From Marifrigoribacter sp047730175 (GTDB lineage: Bacteria; Bacteroidota; Bacteroidia; Flavobacteriales; Flavobacteriaceae): DNA of 64,000 bases. Under the pieces are notes generated by a model. It was not told the DNA's origin and ran no database searches. It saw only the letters and a program-made list of their open reading frames with translations. Position 1 is the first letter of the stretch. Each line of letters starts with the position of its first letter. Made by a program: the position numbers and the translations under genes. Shown here piece after piece: positions 1 to 10,700 of the stretch. The stretch covers positions 1,922,001-1,986,000 of the forward strand of contig NZ_CP159833.1 in assembly GCF_047730175.1 (NCBI RefSeq), given 5' to 3'.

Positions 1-1
1 A

Positions 2-3000
2 ATTGGAGCATTAACTTCTCCTTATACGGTTACTGCCCCTTCGGAAACTATTTATGTTCGTTTTGAAAGAGTAGACGACGGTAGTTGTTTTGATAGTACT
101 CAAAATGTGCTTATTGAAGTAGATATATTACCAATATCAAACAATCCATTACCATTAATCGAATGTGATGATAACAATGATGGCTTTTTCATTTTTACAC
201 TTACTGATGCTGATTTAGATATTACTGGAGGCGATCCAGATTTATCTGTAAGCTATCATGAGACTCAATTAAATGCTGAAAATAACGTTTTACCATTGAT
301 CAGTCCTCATGCTAATAATGTTGCTTATAATGATGTTGTATATGTACGAGTTGAAAGTATATCTAGCGGCTGTTTTGCTGTCATAGTTTTAGAACTTCAG
401 GTCCGCAATAGTCCTTTGATTGTTGAGCCTGCGGAGCCCTTACGACTGTGTGATGTAAATAATCCGGGCGATGGACTAGAGGAGTTTGATTTATCAGAAG
501 TAGAGCCTGAAGTTTTGGACGGTTTGGATGCTTTGGATTGGGATTTTTATTATTATGTAGTAGAGTCCGATGCGATAGCTGCTGGTGAAGTTGCTATAGG
601 TCCTTTACCAGATTTTTCTTTAGCGATAGTCGCTCCATTAAATTATCAGAATCAGGTACCCAATGCCCAGACTATTTATGTTTTAGTGGTTGGTAATGTT
701 AGTAATACGGATCCTAATAATGGAGGGTTTGGTTGTTATAATATAGTTCCCTTAGATTTAATAGTAGACGCTTTACCTGGAGCAATAGAGCCAACGGACC
801 GGTATGAGGTTTGTGATGATGAGATTCCAGGAGTGAGTACTTCTACGGACGGCTTTAGTTCCTTTGATTTAACGAGTTTTGATGCTTTTATAAGGGGCGG
901 CGATACGACTTTACTAGTTACTTGGTATGAGAGTCCAGCTGATGAGTCGGCTGATAATCCTATTGTAACTCCATCAGATTATAGAAATTCTCTGATCAAT
1001 GAACAGACGGTTATAGCTAGAGTTACGGATGTGCTAGGATGTAATGTTAGGGTATTATTAACCCTTAGAGTCTTGCCAAATCCTACGCCAGTGACTCCAA
1101 CACCATTGGAGGTTTGTGATGATGACAATGATGGCTTTTCGCTGTTCGATTTAAGCTTGAAGGATACTGAGATTATGGGCACAGAGCCTGATGTGAGTAT
1201 CGCCTATTATGGGAATGAGATATTGGCCAGAGAGGGCGATATATTAAATATATTACCAAATCCTTATTTAAATGATAATCCATTTAATGATAGTGTATGG
1301 GCTAGAGTTGAGAATAATACTACAGGATGTTTTACAGTGATTGAATTACTACTAGTTGTAAATCCATTACCAGATGTACCTACGGATGATTTTGGAGATT
1401 TAAGTCAGTGTGATGACAATGGAGATGGTATTGCTTTATTTGATTTAACAATCAATACTTCCTTTGTGATTGGAATTCAAGATCCTTCAGATTTTCTACC
1501 TGTAACCTATTATACTAGCCAGGCAGATGCAGATTTGCCCGCCAATGAGATATTAACTCCAGGGGCTTATAGTAGTGGCGGACAGACCATTTGGGTACGT
1601 ATAGAGAACATAGCCACTGAATGTATCCGCATTAGTACTTTTGAATTGATTGTAGGTGTGTTACCAGCTATTGGACCGGGACCTTTTACTAGGGAGCTTT
1701 GTGATGATGAGTTAAATGGCAGTACGGGTACTGATGAGACCTCGACCTTTGATTTAACCCTCAATGATATAGCGATCACCTTGGGAGACCTAAGTTTATC
1801 TGTTTTTTACTATGAGACACTAGCAGATCAGACAGCCAACAACTTTATAACACCAGGGACAGCGTATCAGAATACCAGTACGCCTCAGACCTTATATGTA
1901 AGTGTATTTAGTGTAGAGGGTTGTGTGATAGAGACCGAGCTAACCCTTCTGGTACTTCCTAATCCAACTCCAGGAGTTGTAGCCCCTTTAACAGCTTGTG
2001 ATGATGACAATGATGGTTTTGCTGAATTTACCTTATCAGATATGGACCTAGAGATTATCGATGGGGAACCAAATATAGTGGTGGAGTACTATGGTACACA
2101 AGAATTAGCAGAGCAAGGAGATAACACCGATGTATTGCCTATTCCTTATGAGAATGACGACCCATTTAACGATAGTGTATGGGCAAGAGTGATTAATTCC
2201 GTAACAGGATGTTATACCATTATTGAGTTAGCAATTATTGTGGCGCAATTACCTGATCAACCTACGGATGATTTTGGAGATTTAACAGAGTGTGATGACA
2301 ATGGAGATGGTATTGCTGTCTTTGATTTAACGCAGAACACTTCTTTTGTTATTGGGACTCAAGATCCATTGGATTTTTCACCCGTTACCTATCACATGAG
2401 CGAGCCAGATGCTATTGCCAATGCCAATGCGATTGCCAATGCGATAAATTATAGTAGTTCTGGCCAGACGATCTGGGTCCGCATAGAGAACCTGGAGACA
2501 GGATGTACTCGTATTACTTCTTTTGAATTGATTGTTGGTGTGATGCCAACCCTAGGTACGGGACCTTTTAATATGGATAATTGTGATGACCTTCTAAATG
2601 GCAGTACAGGAACCGATGAGATATCAACGTTTAATTTAGCCTTGAATAATGATGCTATTACTTTAGGGAACACGACCTTGTCTGTATATTATTATGAAAC
2701 TCAAGTGGATCAGGATACTAACAATCCTATCATCCCCGATACAGCGTATCAGAATACCAGTACGCCTCAAACGCTATATGTAAGTATCTTTAGTGCAGAG
2801 GGCTGTGAGGCTAGGGACCTGTTAACTTTAACGGTACTTAATAATCCATCACCTGTAGCACAGGATCCTTTTGAGGCTTGTGATGAGGATATACCAGATG
2901 ATGGTATTACGGAGTTTATATTAACAGATTTGGATATAGATATTATCAATGGGGAGGCTGGGGTAGTTGTTCGTTATTACCTAACAGAGGCCCAAGCGAT

Positions 3001-4609
3001 TATTGGAGATCCAATAGATCAGATAGTGAGTCCTTATATCAATGAAGAGGCTTTTAGCCAAACGATTTGGATTAGAGCTACCTATGATGATATAGCCCCT
3101 GCAACGGGCACAGGATGTTATACAGTGATTCCATTGGAGTTACTAGTAAACCCATTACCAGATGCTACGGCAGATGTTTCAGATGAGATAGATTGTCAGT
3201 TACCATTTGTGGGTACCAACTCTATTATCTTAGATAGTAAGAACGGGGAGGTATTAAACGGTCAGGATCCATCGATATTTGATGTATTGTATTTTGAAGA
3301 CTTTACCGATGCTCAGAATATGTTGAATTGGGTATCATCAGTGACGCCTTATTTTTATGATACGACCGAAACTCCGATTTATATAGGGATATTAAACACA
3401 GTCACGGGTTGTTATATAACAATGCAGGATTTTATATTGGTGGTCCAAGAGGGCGCATCAGCCGTTATGCCATCAGATCCTTATGCTATTTGTGATGATC
3501 AGGGCGATAATGATGGTATTGCAACATTTGACATGCAAGATTTCAGTGCTAATATAAGTGGTATTGATATTCGTCAGGAGATCTTAGACGGACAAGATCC
3601 GGCGATATTTGTACTTAAATTTTATGAGACTTTGGAATTGGCAGAGGCAGGAGAAACAATGACAGATATTGGAGATACCTATACCAATGTGATTAATCCA
3701 CAGATTATCTACGCAAGAGTTACTAATACGTCCAATACGACAACAGATGATATCTGGTGTCATGCTATCGTGGAGGTGATTTTAAAGGTAGAGGAGTTAC
3801 CAACCATTGTAATAGATGGTAGTTACCGTTTATGTGTTGATGTCTTAGGTAATCCTATTCAGCAGGAAGATGGAGCAGATTCTCCCCCTGTGATTGATAC
3901 TGGTTTAGATGCAAATTTATATACCTTTGTTTGGTATTATGATAGTGTAGAAATGTTTGGAGAGATCGGTGCATCGTTGGTAGCCTTAGCAGGTGGAGAG
4001 TATAGTGTTACGGTAACAGAGCGTGCGACGGGTTGTAGTAATAGTGCAGATACGTTAGTTACGTTATCCTCACCACCACTTGTGTATAGTGCGGAGGTGG
4101 TAAGTGGAGCTTTTGCTATTAATGAAGTAATCCATACGGATAGTTCGGGAGTTACCGATACCTATACGGGCACTCATGTGATCCATGTAACGGTAGAAGG
4201 CTTGGGAGACTATGTCTTCCAGTTGGATGATGGAGTGTTCCAAGAGGGCGATGTATTTATCGATGTATTACCAGGGTTACATGTAGTAACGATACAGGAT
4301 GTTAATGGATGTGGAAGTGTAGAGATCGAGGTAAGTGTGATTGATTATCCTAGGTTTGTGACACCAAATCAAGATGGATATCACGATACTTGGAATATCA
4401 TTGGAATCGCAACGGGTGATCCTACGGCAAAAATTTATATATTCGACAGGTTTGGAAAATTACTTAAACAGATCAGTCCTCTTGGAGAGGGATGGGATGG
4501 AACGTATAATGGCAATCCATTACCATCGAGTGATTACTGGTTCAGAGTGGAATACACTGAAGACGATATACAAAAAGAATTTAAAGGACATTTTACCTTA
4601 AAAAGATAA
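2..4609 (+). CDS. Giant T9SS type B repeat surface protein, upstream copy (5' end outside window)
   Basis: The frame is open from the first bases of the window, so the start lies upstream; 1535 residues are visible. An internal GTG at 107 is not a credible start, because upstream codons align in frame with the second copy of this gene. The protein is a string of roughly 90-110 residue modules, most beginning with a CDD or CDDxxDG motif, followed by FDL and a late W/YxRxE segment. The last 85 or so residues (NQDGYHDTW, then IFDRFGKLL, then GWDGTYNG) match the gliding motility-associated C-terminal domain that targets proteins for T9SS export and surface attachment. The cargo is probably an adhesin or SprB-like surface filament; the ligand is unknown. 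It is nearly identical to the C-terminal two thirds of the next gene. Confidence 0.9.
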   Translation: MGALTSPYTVTAPSETIYVRFERVDDGSCFDSTQNVLIEVDILPISNNPLPLIECDDNNDGFFIFTLTDADLDITGGDPDLSVSYHETQLNAENNVLPLISPHANNVAYNDVVYVRVESISSGCFAVIVLELQVRNSPLIVEPAEPLRLCDVNNPGDGLEEFDLSEVEPEVLDGLDALDWDFYYYVVESDAIAAGEVAIGPLPDFSLAIVAPLNYQNQVPNAQTIYVLVVGNVSNTDPNNGGFGCYNIVPLDLIVDALPGAIEPTDRYEVCDDEIPGVSTSTDGFSSFDLTSFDAFIRGGDTTLLVTWYESPADESADNPIVTPSDYRNSLINEQTVIARVTDVLGCNVRVLLTLRVLPNPTPVTPTPLEVCDDDNDGFSLFDLSLKDTEIMGTEPDVSIAYYGNEILAREGDILNILPNPYLNDNPFNDSVWARVENNTTGCFTVIELLLVVNPLPDVPTDDFGDLSQCDDNGDGIALFDLTINTSFVIGIQDPSDFLPVTYYTSQADADLPANEILTPGAYSSGGQTIWVRIENIATECIRISTFELIVGVLPAIGPGPFTRELCDDELNGSTGTDETSTFDLTLNDIAITLGDLSLSVFYYETLADQTANNFITPGTAYQNTSTPQTLYVSVFSVEGCVIETELTLLVLPNPTPGVVAPLTACDDDNDGFAEFTLSDMDLEIIDGEPNIVVEYYGTQELAEQGDNTDVLPIPYENDDPFNDSVWARVINSVTGCYTIIELAIIVAQLPDQPTDDFGDLTECDDNGDGIAVFDLTQNTSFVIGTQDPLDFSPVTYHMSEPDAIANANAIANAINYSSSGQTIWVRIENLETGCTRITSFELIVGVMPTLGTGPFNMDNCDDLLNGSTGTDEISTFNLALNNDAITLGNTTLSVYYYETQVDQDTNNPIIPDTAYQNTSTPQTLYVSIFSAEGCEARDLLTLTVLNNPSPVAQDPFEACDEDIPDDGITEFILTDLDIDIINGEAGVVVRYYLTEAQAIIGDPIDQIVSPYINEEAFSQTIWIRATYDDIAPATGTGCYTVIPLELLVNPLPDATADVSDEIDCQLPFVGTNSIILDSKNGEVLNGQDPSIFDVLYFEDFTDAQNMLNWVSSVTPYFYDTTETPIYIGILNTVTGCYITMQDFILVVQEGASAVMPSDPYAICDDQGDNDGIATFDMQDFSANISGIDIRQEILDGQDPAIFVLKFYETLELAEAGETMTDIGDTYTNVINPQIIYARVTNTSNTTTDDIWCHAIVEVILKVEELPTIVIDGSYRLCVDVLGNPIQQEDGADSPPVIDTGLDANLYTFVWYYDSVEMFGEIGASLVALAGGEYSVTVTERATGCSNSADTLVTLSSPPLVYSAEVVSGAFAINEVIHTDSSGVTDTYTGTHVIHVTVEGLGDYVFQLDDGVFQEGDVFIDVLPGLHVVTIQDVNGCGSVEIEVSVIDYPRFVTPNQDGYHDTWNIIGIATGDPTAKIYIFDRFGKLLKQISPLGEGWDGTYNGNPLPSSDYWFRVEYTEDDIQKEFKGHFTLKR

Positions 4610-4661
4610 TATTATATTATGAAAATTAAAAAAGCCTCTTGATAACTCAAGAGGCTTTTTT
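148..4661 (+). repeat. 4.5-kb direct repeat, copy 1
   Basis: This segment is nearly identical to 7125-11638 at a constant offset of 6977 bp and includes the terminator. By eye I noticed only about a dozen substitutions and no length change. Bases 2-147 are homologous to 6979-7124 but clearly more diverged, with about 20 differences. Confidence 0.9.
4634..4661 (+). terminator. Rho-independent terminator after giant gene copy 1
   Basis: A perfect 9-bp stem (GCCTCTTGA / TCAAGAGGC) with loop TAAC is followed by six T. A run of A precedes it, so it could also work in reverse. It lies 25 bp after the stop codon. The same stem follows copy 2 at 11611, but with the loop sequence reverse-complemented. 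Confidence 0.9.
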
Positions 4662-4749
4662 GTGTAAATTGAATTGTGAATTTTTAATTCTACAACCTTA
4701 TATTTTCGTAAAATTTCCTTAAATTTCGCAGATTATTTATTCTAATGCT

Positions 4750-7700
4750 ATGAAAAAATATTATCCCTTATCAATATTGATACTGCTTACTGTATTACTA
4801 TTTCAAAATAAATCTTATTCACAAGGACCTGGAAACTTATTTGTTGACGCCGGACTTGATGTAGTGATACCATGTGGAACCGGCGGTTGTGCTAACATCT
4901 CTGCAGATTATTTAGAAATATTTGAAACAATAAGTACCAATTATACGGTAGAGTCAATTCCTTATAACCCGCCTTTCCCTTTTAATGGTTTAGCAAATAA
5001 TCTGAATCCAAACGTGGATGATCAGTGGTCTGTAGTTGAAACACTACCTTATGATTTTTGTTTCTTCGGAAATTTAGAAACTCAGTTTCAAGTAGGGTCT
5101 AATGGTTTAATTCGTTTTGAGGTTGGAGCTGCTGGAGATTTTAATGATTGGGGTTTTAGTGATGATTTGCCTAATAATACAGATGATGCTTTAGGTCAAG
5201 GAAATGTTTTTACTCCTGTACATGATATAGATCCTTCTGTAGGTGCAGGTGTAGATGAAATAGGATATGAAGTTTTAGGAACTTATCCTAATAGAGTACT
5301 AGTTGTTTCCTTTTTTGCAGTTTCTTTATTTCAGTGTAATAATTTACGAGCAACTCATATGGCAGTGTTATATGAATTCTCAAATGTAATTGAAATTTAT
5401 ATACAAGATAAACCAACATGTGGTACTTGGAATAGTGGAAATGCAGCAGTAGGGATACAAAATAATGCAGGGAATTTAGCTTATGTACCACCAGGAAGAA
5501 ATACTTCAGATTCACCATGGACAACAAACAATGAAGCTTGGAGTTTTGCTCCTGCAGGTGTTGAAACTTTTGTTTTTGAATGGTTAGATTCTACAGGAAC
5601 TGTTATTGGAACTTCAGATACTATAAACGTATGTCCTTCAGGAGGTTCAGAAATATTTACAGCACGTGTAACGTATACAAATACCTGTAATGGCGATATA
5701 GTAATATTAACTGATGATGTTTTAGTAACAGAAGATTCTCCATTTATAGTTGACTTAGGTCCAGATGTAACAGACTGTGATAGTGGTGCAGATGTATTAT
5801 TAGATGCAGACCAGGGAGATCCTACTTTTACCTACCAATGGTTTTTAGATGCTGTTGCAATTGCAGGGGCAACAAATCCAACTTTTTTGGTTACCTCACC
5901 TAATTCAGGTATTTATTCTATTGAAGTAATTGATCCTACAGATCCAGCATGTCCTGGTATTGATAGTGTTATAATTAACTATATTACTGAACCTGTAATA
6001 GAAAGCCCACCTATTGATTTTGCAATTTGTGATGATGGAGCAACTCCAGGAATCTTTGATTTAACTGTTAACTCTCCAATTGTTTTAGGAAGTCAAAACC
6101 CAGCAGATTATAATGTTTCCTATCATAATTCTCAAGGTGACGCTGACACTAATACGGCACCAATCGCTACTCCAGCGGCCTATTTAATTACAGGTACCAA
6201 TGAAACAATCTATATTCGTTTAGAAGATTTATCAGGAGTATGTTTTGTGACCGCTAATTTTGACATTAATTTTGAACCAGCTTTTGTAGTTGATTTAGGG
6301 GTAGATGTTGATATTTGTGCTGGCATCGATGTATTATTAGACGCAGATCAAGGAGATCCTTTAATTACGTATCAATGGTTTTTAAATGCTGTTGCAATTG
6401 CAGGAGCTACCAACCCAACTTTTTTAGTTGTTTCTCCAAATTCAGGAACGTATTCTGTTGAAGTAAATGATAGTATTTGTTTAGTTCTTGATGATATAGA
6501 AGTTACATTTTTACCAGTTCCCGTAATAGAAAACCCGCCAATTGATATTACGATCTGTGATGATGGTATTAATCCAGGTATTTTCGATTTAACAGTAAAC
6601 ACTCCTATTGTTTTAGGAGGTCAAAATCCGGCAGATTTTAATATTTCTTACCATAATTCACAAATAGATGCAGACACAAATACTGCCCCTATAGCCACTC
6701 CAGCTGCCTATTTAATTACAGGTGCTAATGAAATAATTTATATTCGTATAGAAGATTTAACTGGAGTTTGTTTTGTCACCGCTAATTTTGATATTATTTT
6801 TGAAGGAGCTATAGCAGGAGTTATCACCCCAAATCCATATGTAATTTGTGATCAAGATGCTACAGGAGATGAAGAAGTTGATCTTTCAGCTGTTTTTGAT
6901 ATTCAAGTCTTAAATGGACAAAATCCTGTTGAATTTAATATAAGTTACCATAGTTCTCAAGCTGATGCAGACATAGGAATTGGAGCATTAACTTCTCCTT
7001 ATACGGTGACTGCCCCTTCGGAAACTATTTATATTAGATTTGAAAGAGTTGATAATAATACCTGTTTTGATAGTTCACAAAATGTGCTAATTGAAGTAGA
7101 TTCATTACCAATACCAAATAGTCCATTACCATTAATCGAATGTGATGATAACAATGATGGCTTTTTCATTTTTACACTTACTGATGCTGATTTAGATATT
7201 ACTGGAGGCGATCCAGATTTATCTGTAAGCTATCATGAGACTCAATTAAATGCTGAAAATAACGTTTTACCATTGAGCAGTCCTCATGCTAATAATGTTG
7301 CTTATAATGATGTTGTATATGTACGGGTTGAAAGTATATCTAGCAGCTGTTTTGCTGTCATAGTTTTAGAACTTCAGGTCCGCAATAGTCCTTTGATTGT
7401 TGAGCTTGCGGAGCCCTTACGACTGTGTGATGTAAATAACCCGGGCGATGGACTAGAGGAGTTTGATTTATCAGAAGTAGAGCCTGAAGTTTTGGACGGT
7501 TTGGATGCTTTGGATTGGGATTTTTATTATTATGTAGTAGAGTCCGATGCGATAGCTGCTGGTGAAGTTGCTATAGGTCCTTTACCAGATTTTTCTTTAG
7601 CGATAGTCGCTCCATTAAATTATCAGAATCAGGTACCCAATGCCCAGACTATTTATGTTTTAGTGGTTGGTAATGTTAGTAATACGGATCCTAATAATGG

Positions 7701-10700
7701 AGGGTTTGGTTGTTATAATATAGTTCCCTTAGATTTAATAGTAGACGCTTTACCTGGAGCAATAGAGCCAACGGACCGGTATGAGGTTTGTGATGATGAG
7801 ATTCCAGGAGTGAGTACTTCTACGGACGGCTTTAGTTCCTTTGATTTAACGAGTTTTGATGCTTTTATAAGGGGCGGCGATACGACTTTACTAGTTACTT
7901 GGTATGAGAGTCCAGCTGATGAGTCGGCTGATAATCCTATTGTAACTCCATCAGATTATAGAAATTCTCTGATCAATGAACAGACGGTTATAGCTAGAGT
8001 TACGGATGTGCTAGGATGTAATGTTAGGGTATTATTAACCCTTAGAGTCTTGCCAAATCCTACGCCAGTGACTCCAACACCATTGGAGGTTTGTGATGAT
8101 GACAATGATGGCTTTTCGCTGTTCGATTTAAGCTTGAAGGATACTGAGATTATGGGCACAGAGCCTGATGTGAGTATCGCCTATTATGGGAATGAGATAT
8201 TGGCCAGAGAGGGCGATATATTAAATATATTACCAAATCCTTATTTAAATGATAATCCATTTAATGATAGTGTATGGGCTAGAGTTGAGAATAATACTAC
8301 AGGATGTTTTACAGTGATTGAATTACTACTAGTTGTAAATCCATTACCAGATGTACCTACGGATGATTTTGGAGATTTAACAGAGTGTGATGACAATGGA
8401 GATGGTATTGCTTTATTTGATTTAACAATCAATACTTCCTTTGTGATTGGAATTCAAGATCCTTCAGATTTTCTACCTGTAACCTATTATACTAGCCAGG
8501 CAGATGCAGATTTGCCCGCCAATGAGATATTAACTCCAGGGGCTTATAGTAGTGGCGGACAGACCATTTGGGTACGTATAGAGAACATAGCCACTGAATG
8601 TATCCGCATTAGTACTTTTGAATTGATTGTAGGTGTGTTACCAGCTATTGGACCGGGACCTTTTACTAGGGAGCTTTGTGATGATGAGTTAAATGGCAGT
8701 ACGGGTACTGATGAGACCTCGACCTTTGATTTAACCCTCAATGATATAGCGATCACCTTGGGAGACCTAAGTTTATCTGTTTTTTACTATGAGACACTAG
8801 CAGATCAGACAGCCAACAACTTTATAACACCAGGGACAGCGTATCAGAATACCAGTACGCCTCAGACCTTATATGTAAGTGTATTTAGTGTAGAGGGTTG
8901 TGTGATAGAGACCGAGCTAACCCTTCTGGTACTTCCTAATCCAACTCCAGGAGTTGTAGCCCCTTTAACAGCTTGTGATGATGACAATGATGGTTTTGCT
9001 GAATTTACCTTATCAGATATGGACCTAGAGATTATCGATGGGGAACCAAATATAGTGGTGGAGTACTATGGTACACAAGAATTAGCAGAGCAAGGAGATA
9101 ACACCGATGTATTGCCTATTCCTTATGAGAATGACGACCCATTTAACGATAGTGTATGGGCAAGAGTGATTAATTCCGTAACAGGATGTTATACCATTAT
9201 TGAGTTAGCAATTATTGTGGCGCAATTACCTGATCAACCTACGGATGATTTTGGAGATTTAACAGAGTGTGATGACAATGGAGATGGTATTGCTGTCTTT
9301 GATTTAACGCAGAACACTTCTTTTGTTATTGGGACTCAAGATCCATTGGATTTTTCACCCGTTACCTATCACATGAGCGAGCCAGATGCTATTGCCAATG
9401 CCAATGCGATTGCCAATGCGATAAATTATAGTAGTTCTGGCCAGACGATCTGGGTCCGCATAGAGAACCTGGAGACAGGATGTACTCGTATTACTTCTTT
9501 TGAATTGATTGTTGGTGTGATGCCAACCCTAGGTACGGGACCTTTTAATATGGATAATTGTGATGACCTTCTAAATGGCAGTACAGGAACCGATGAGATA
9601 TCAACGTTTAATTTAGCCTTGAATAATGATGCTATTACTTTAGGGAACACGACCTTGTCTGTATATTATTATGAAACTCAAGTGGATCAGGATACTAACA
9701 ATCCTATCATCCCCGATACAGCGTATCAGAATACCAGTACGCCTCAAACGCTATATGTAAGTATCTTTAGTGCAGAGGGCTGTGAGGCTAGGGACCTGTT
9801 AACTTTAACGGTACTTAATAATCCATCACCTGTAGCACAGGATCCTTTTGAGGCTTGTGATGAGGATATACCAGATGATGGTATTACGGAGTTTATATTA
9901 ACAGATTTGGATATAGATATTATCAATGGGGAGGCTGGGGTAGTTGTTCGTTATTACCTAACAGAGGCCCAAGCGATTATTGGAGATCCAATAGATCAGA
10001 TAGTGAGTCCTTATATCAATGAAGAGGCTTTTAGCCAAACGATTTGGATTAGAGCTACCTATGATGATATAGCCCCTGCAACGGGCACAGGATGTTATAC
10101 AGTGATTCCATTGGAGTTACTAGTAAACCCATTACCAGATGCTACGGCAGATGTTTCAGATGAGATAGATTGTCAGTTACCATTTGTGGGTACCAACTCT
10201 ATTATCTTAGATAGTAAGAACGGGGAGGTATTAAACGGTCAGGATCCATCGATATTTGATGTATTGTATTTTGAAGACTTTACCGATGCTCAGAATATGT
10301 TGAATTGGGTATCATCAGTGACGCCTTATTTTTATGATACGACCGAAACTCCGATTTATATAGGGATATTAAACACAGTCACGGGTTGTTATATAACAAT
10401 GCAGGATTTTATATTGGTGGTCCAAGAGGGCGCATCAGCCGTTATGCCATCAGATCCTTATGCTATTTGTGATGATCAGGGCGATAATGATGGTATTGCG
10501 ACATTTGACATGCAAGATTTCAGTGCTAATATAAGTGGTATTGATATTCGTCAGGAGATCTTAGACGGACAAGATCCGGCGATATTTGTACTTAAATTTT
10601 ATGAGACTTTGGAATTGGCAGAGGCAGGAGAAACAATGACAGATATTGGAGATACCTATACCAATGTGATTAATCCACAGATTATCTACGCAAGAGTTAC

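Noticed and set aside
1100..2863. Regular repeats as a possible CRISPR or satellite array
   Set aside because: The period is 882 bp, in frame, protein-coding and variable between units; there are no short identical repeats with spacers.
979..2949. Minus-strand open frames of 60-75 codons inside both giant genes
   Set aside because: They repeat at the same places in each module copy, follow from the plus-strand codon pattern and have no family resemblance.
5288..5527. 79-codon minus-strand frame within the giant gene N-terminal region
   Set aside because: It is antisense to a well-conserved coding region, with low-complexity translation and no upstream signals.
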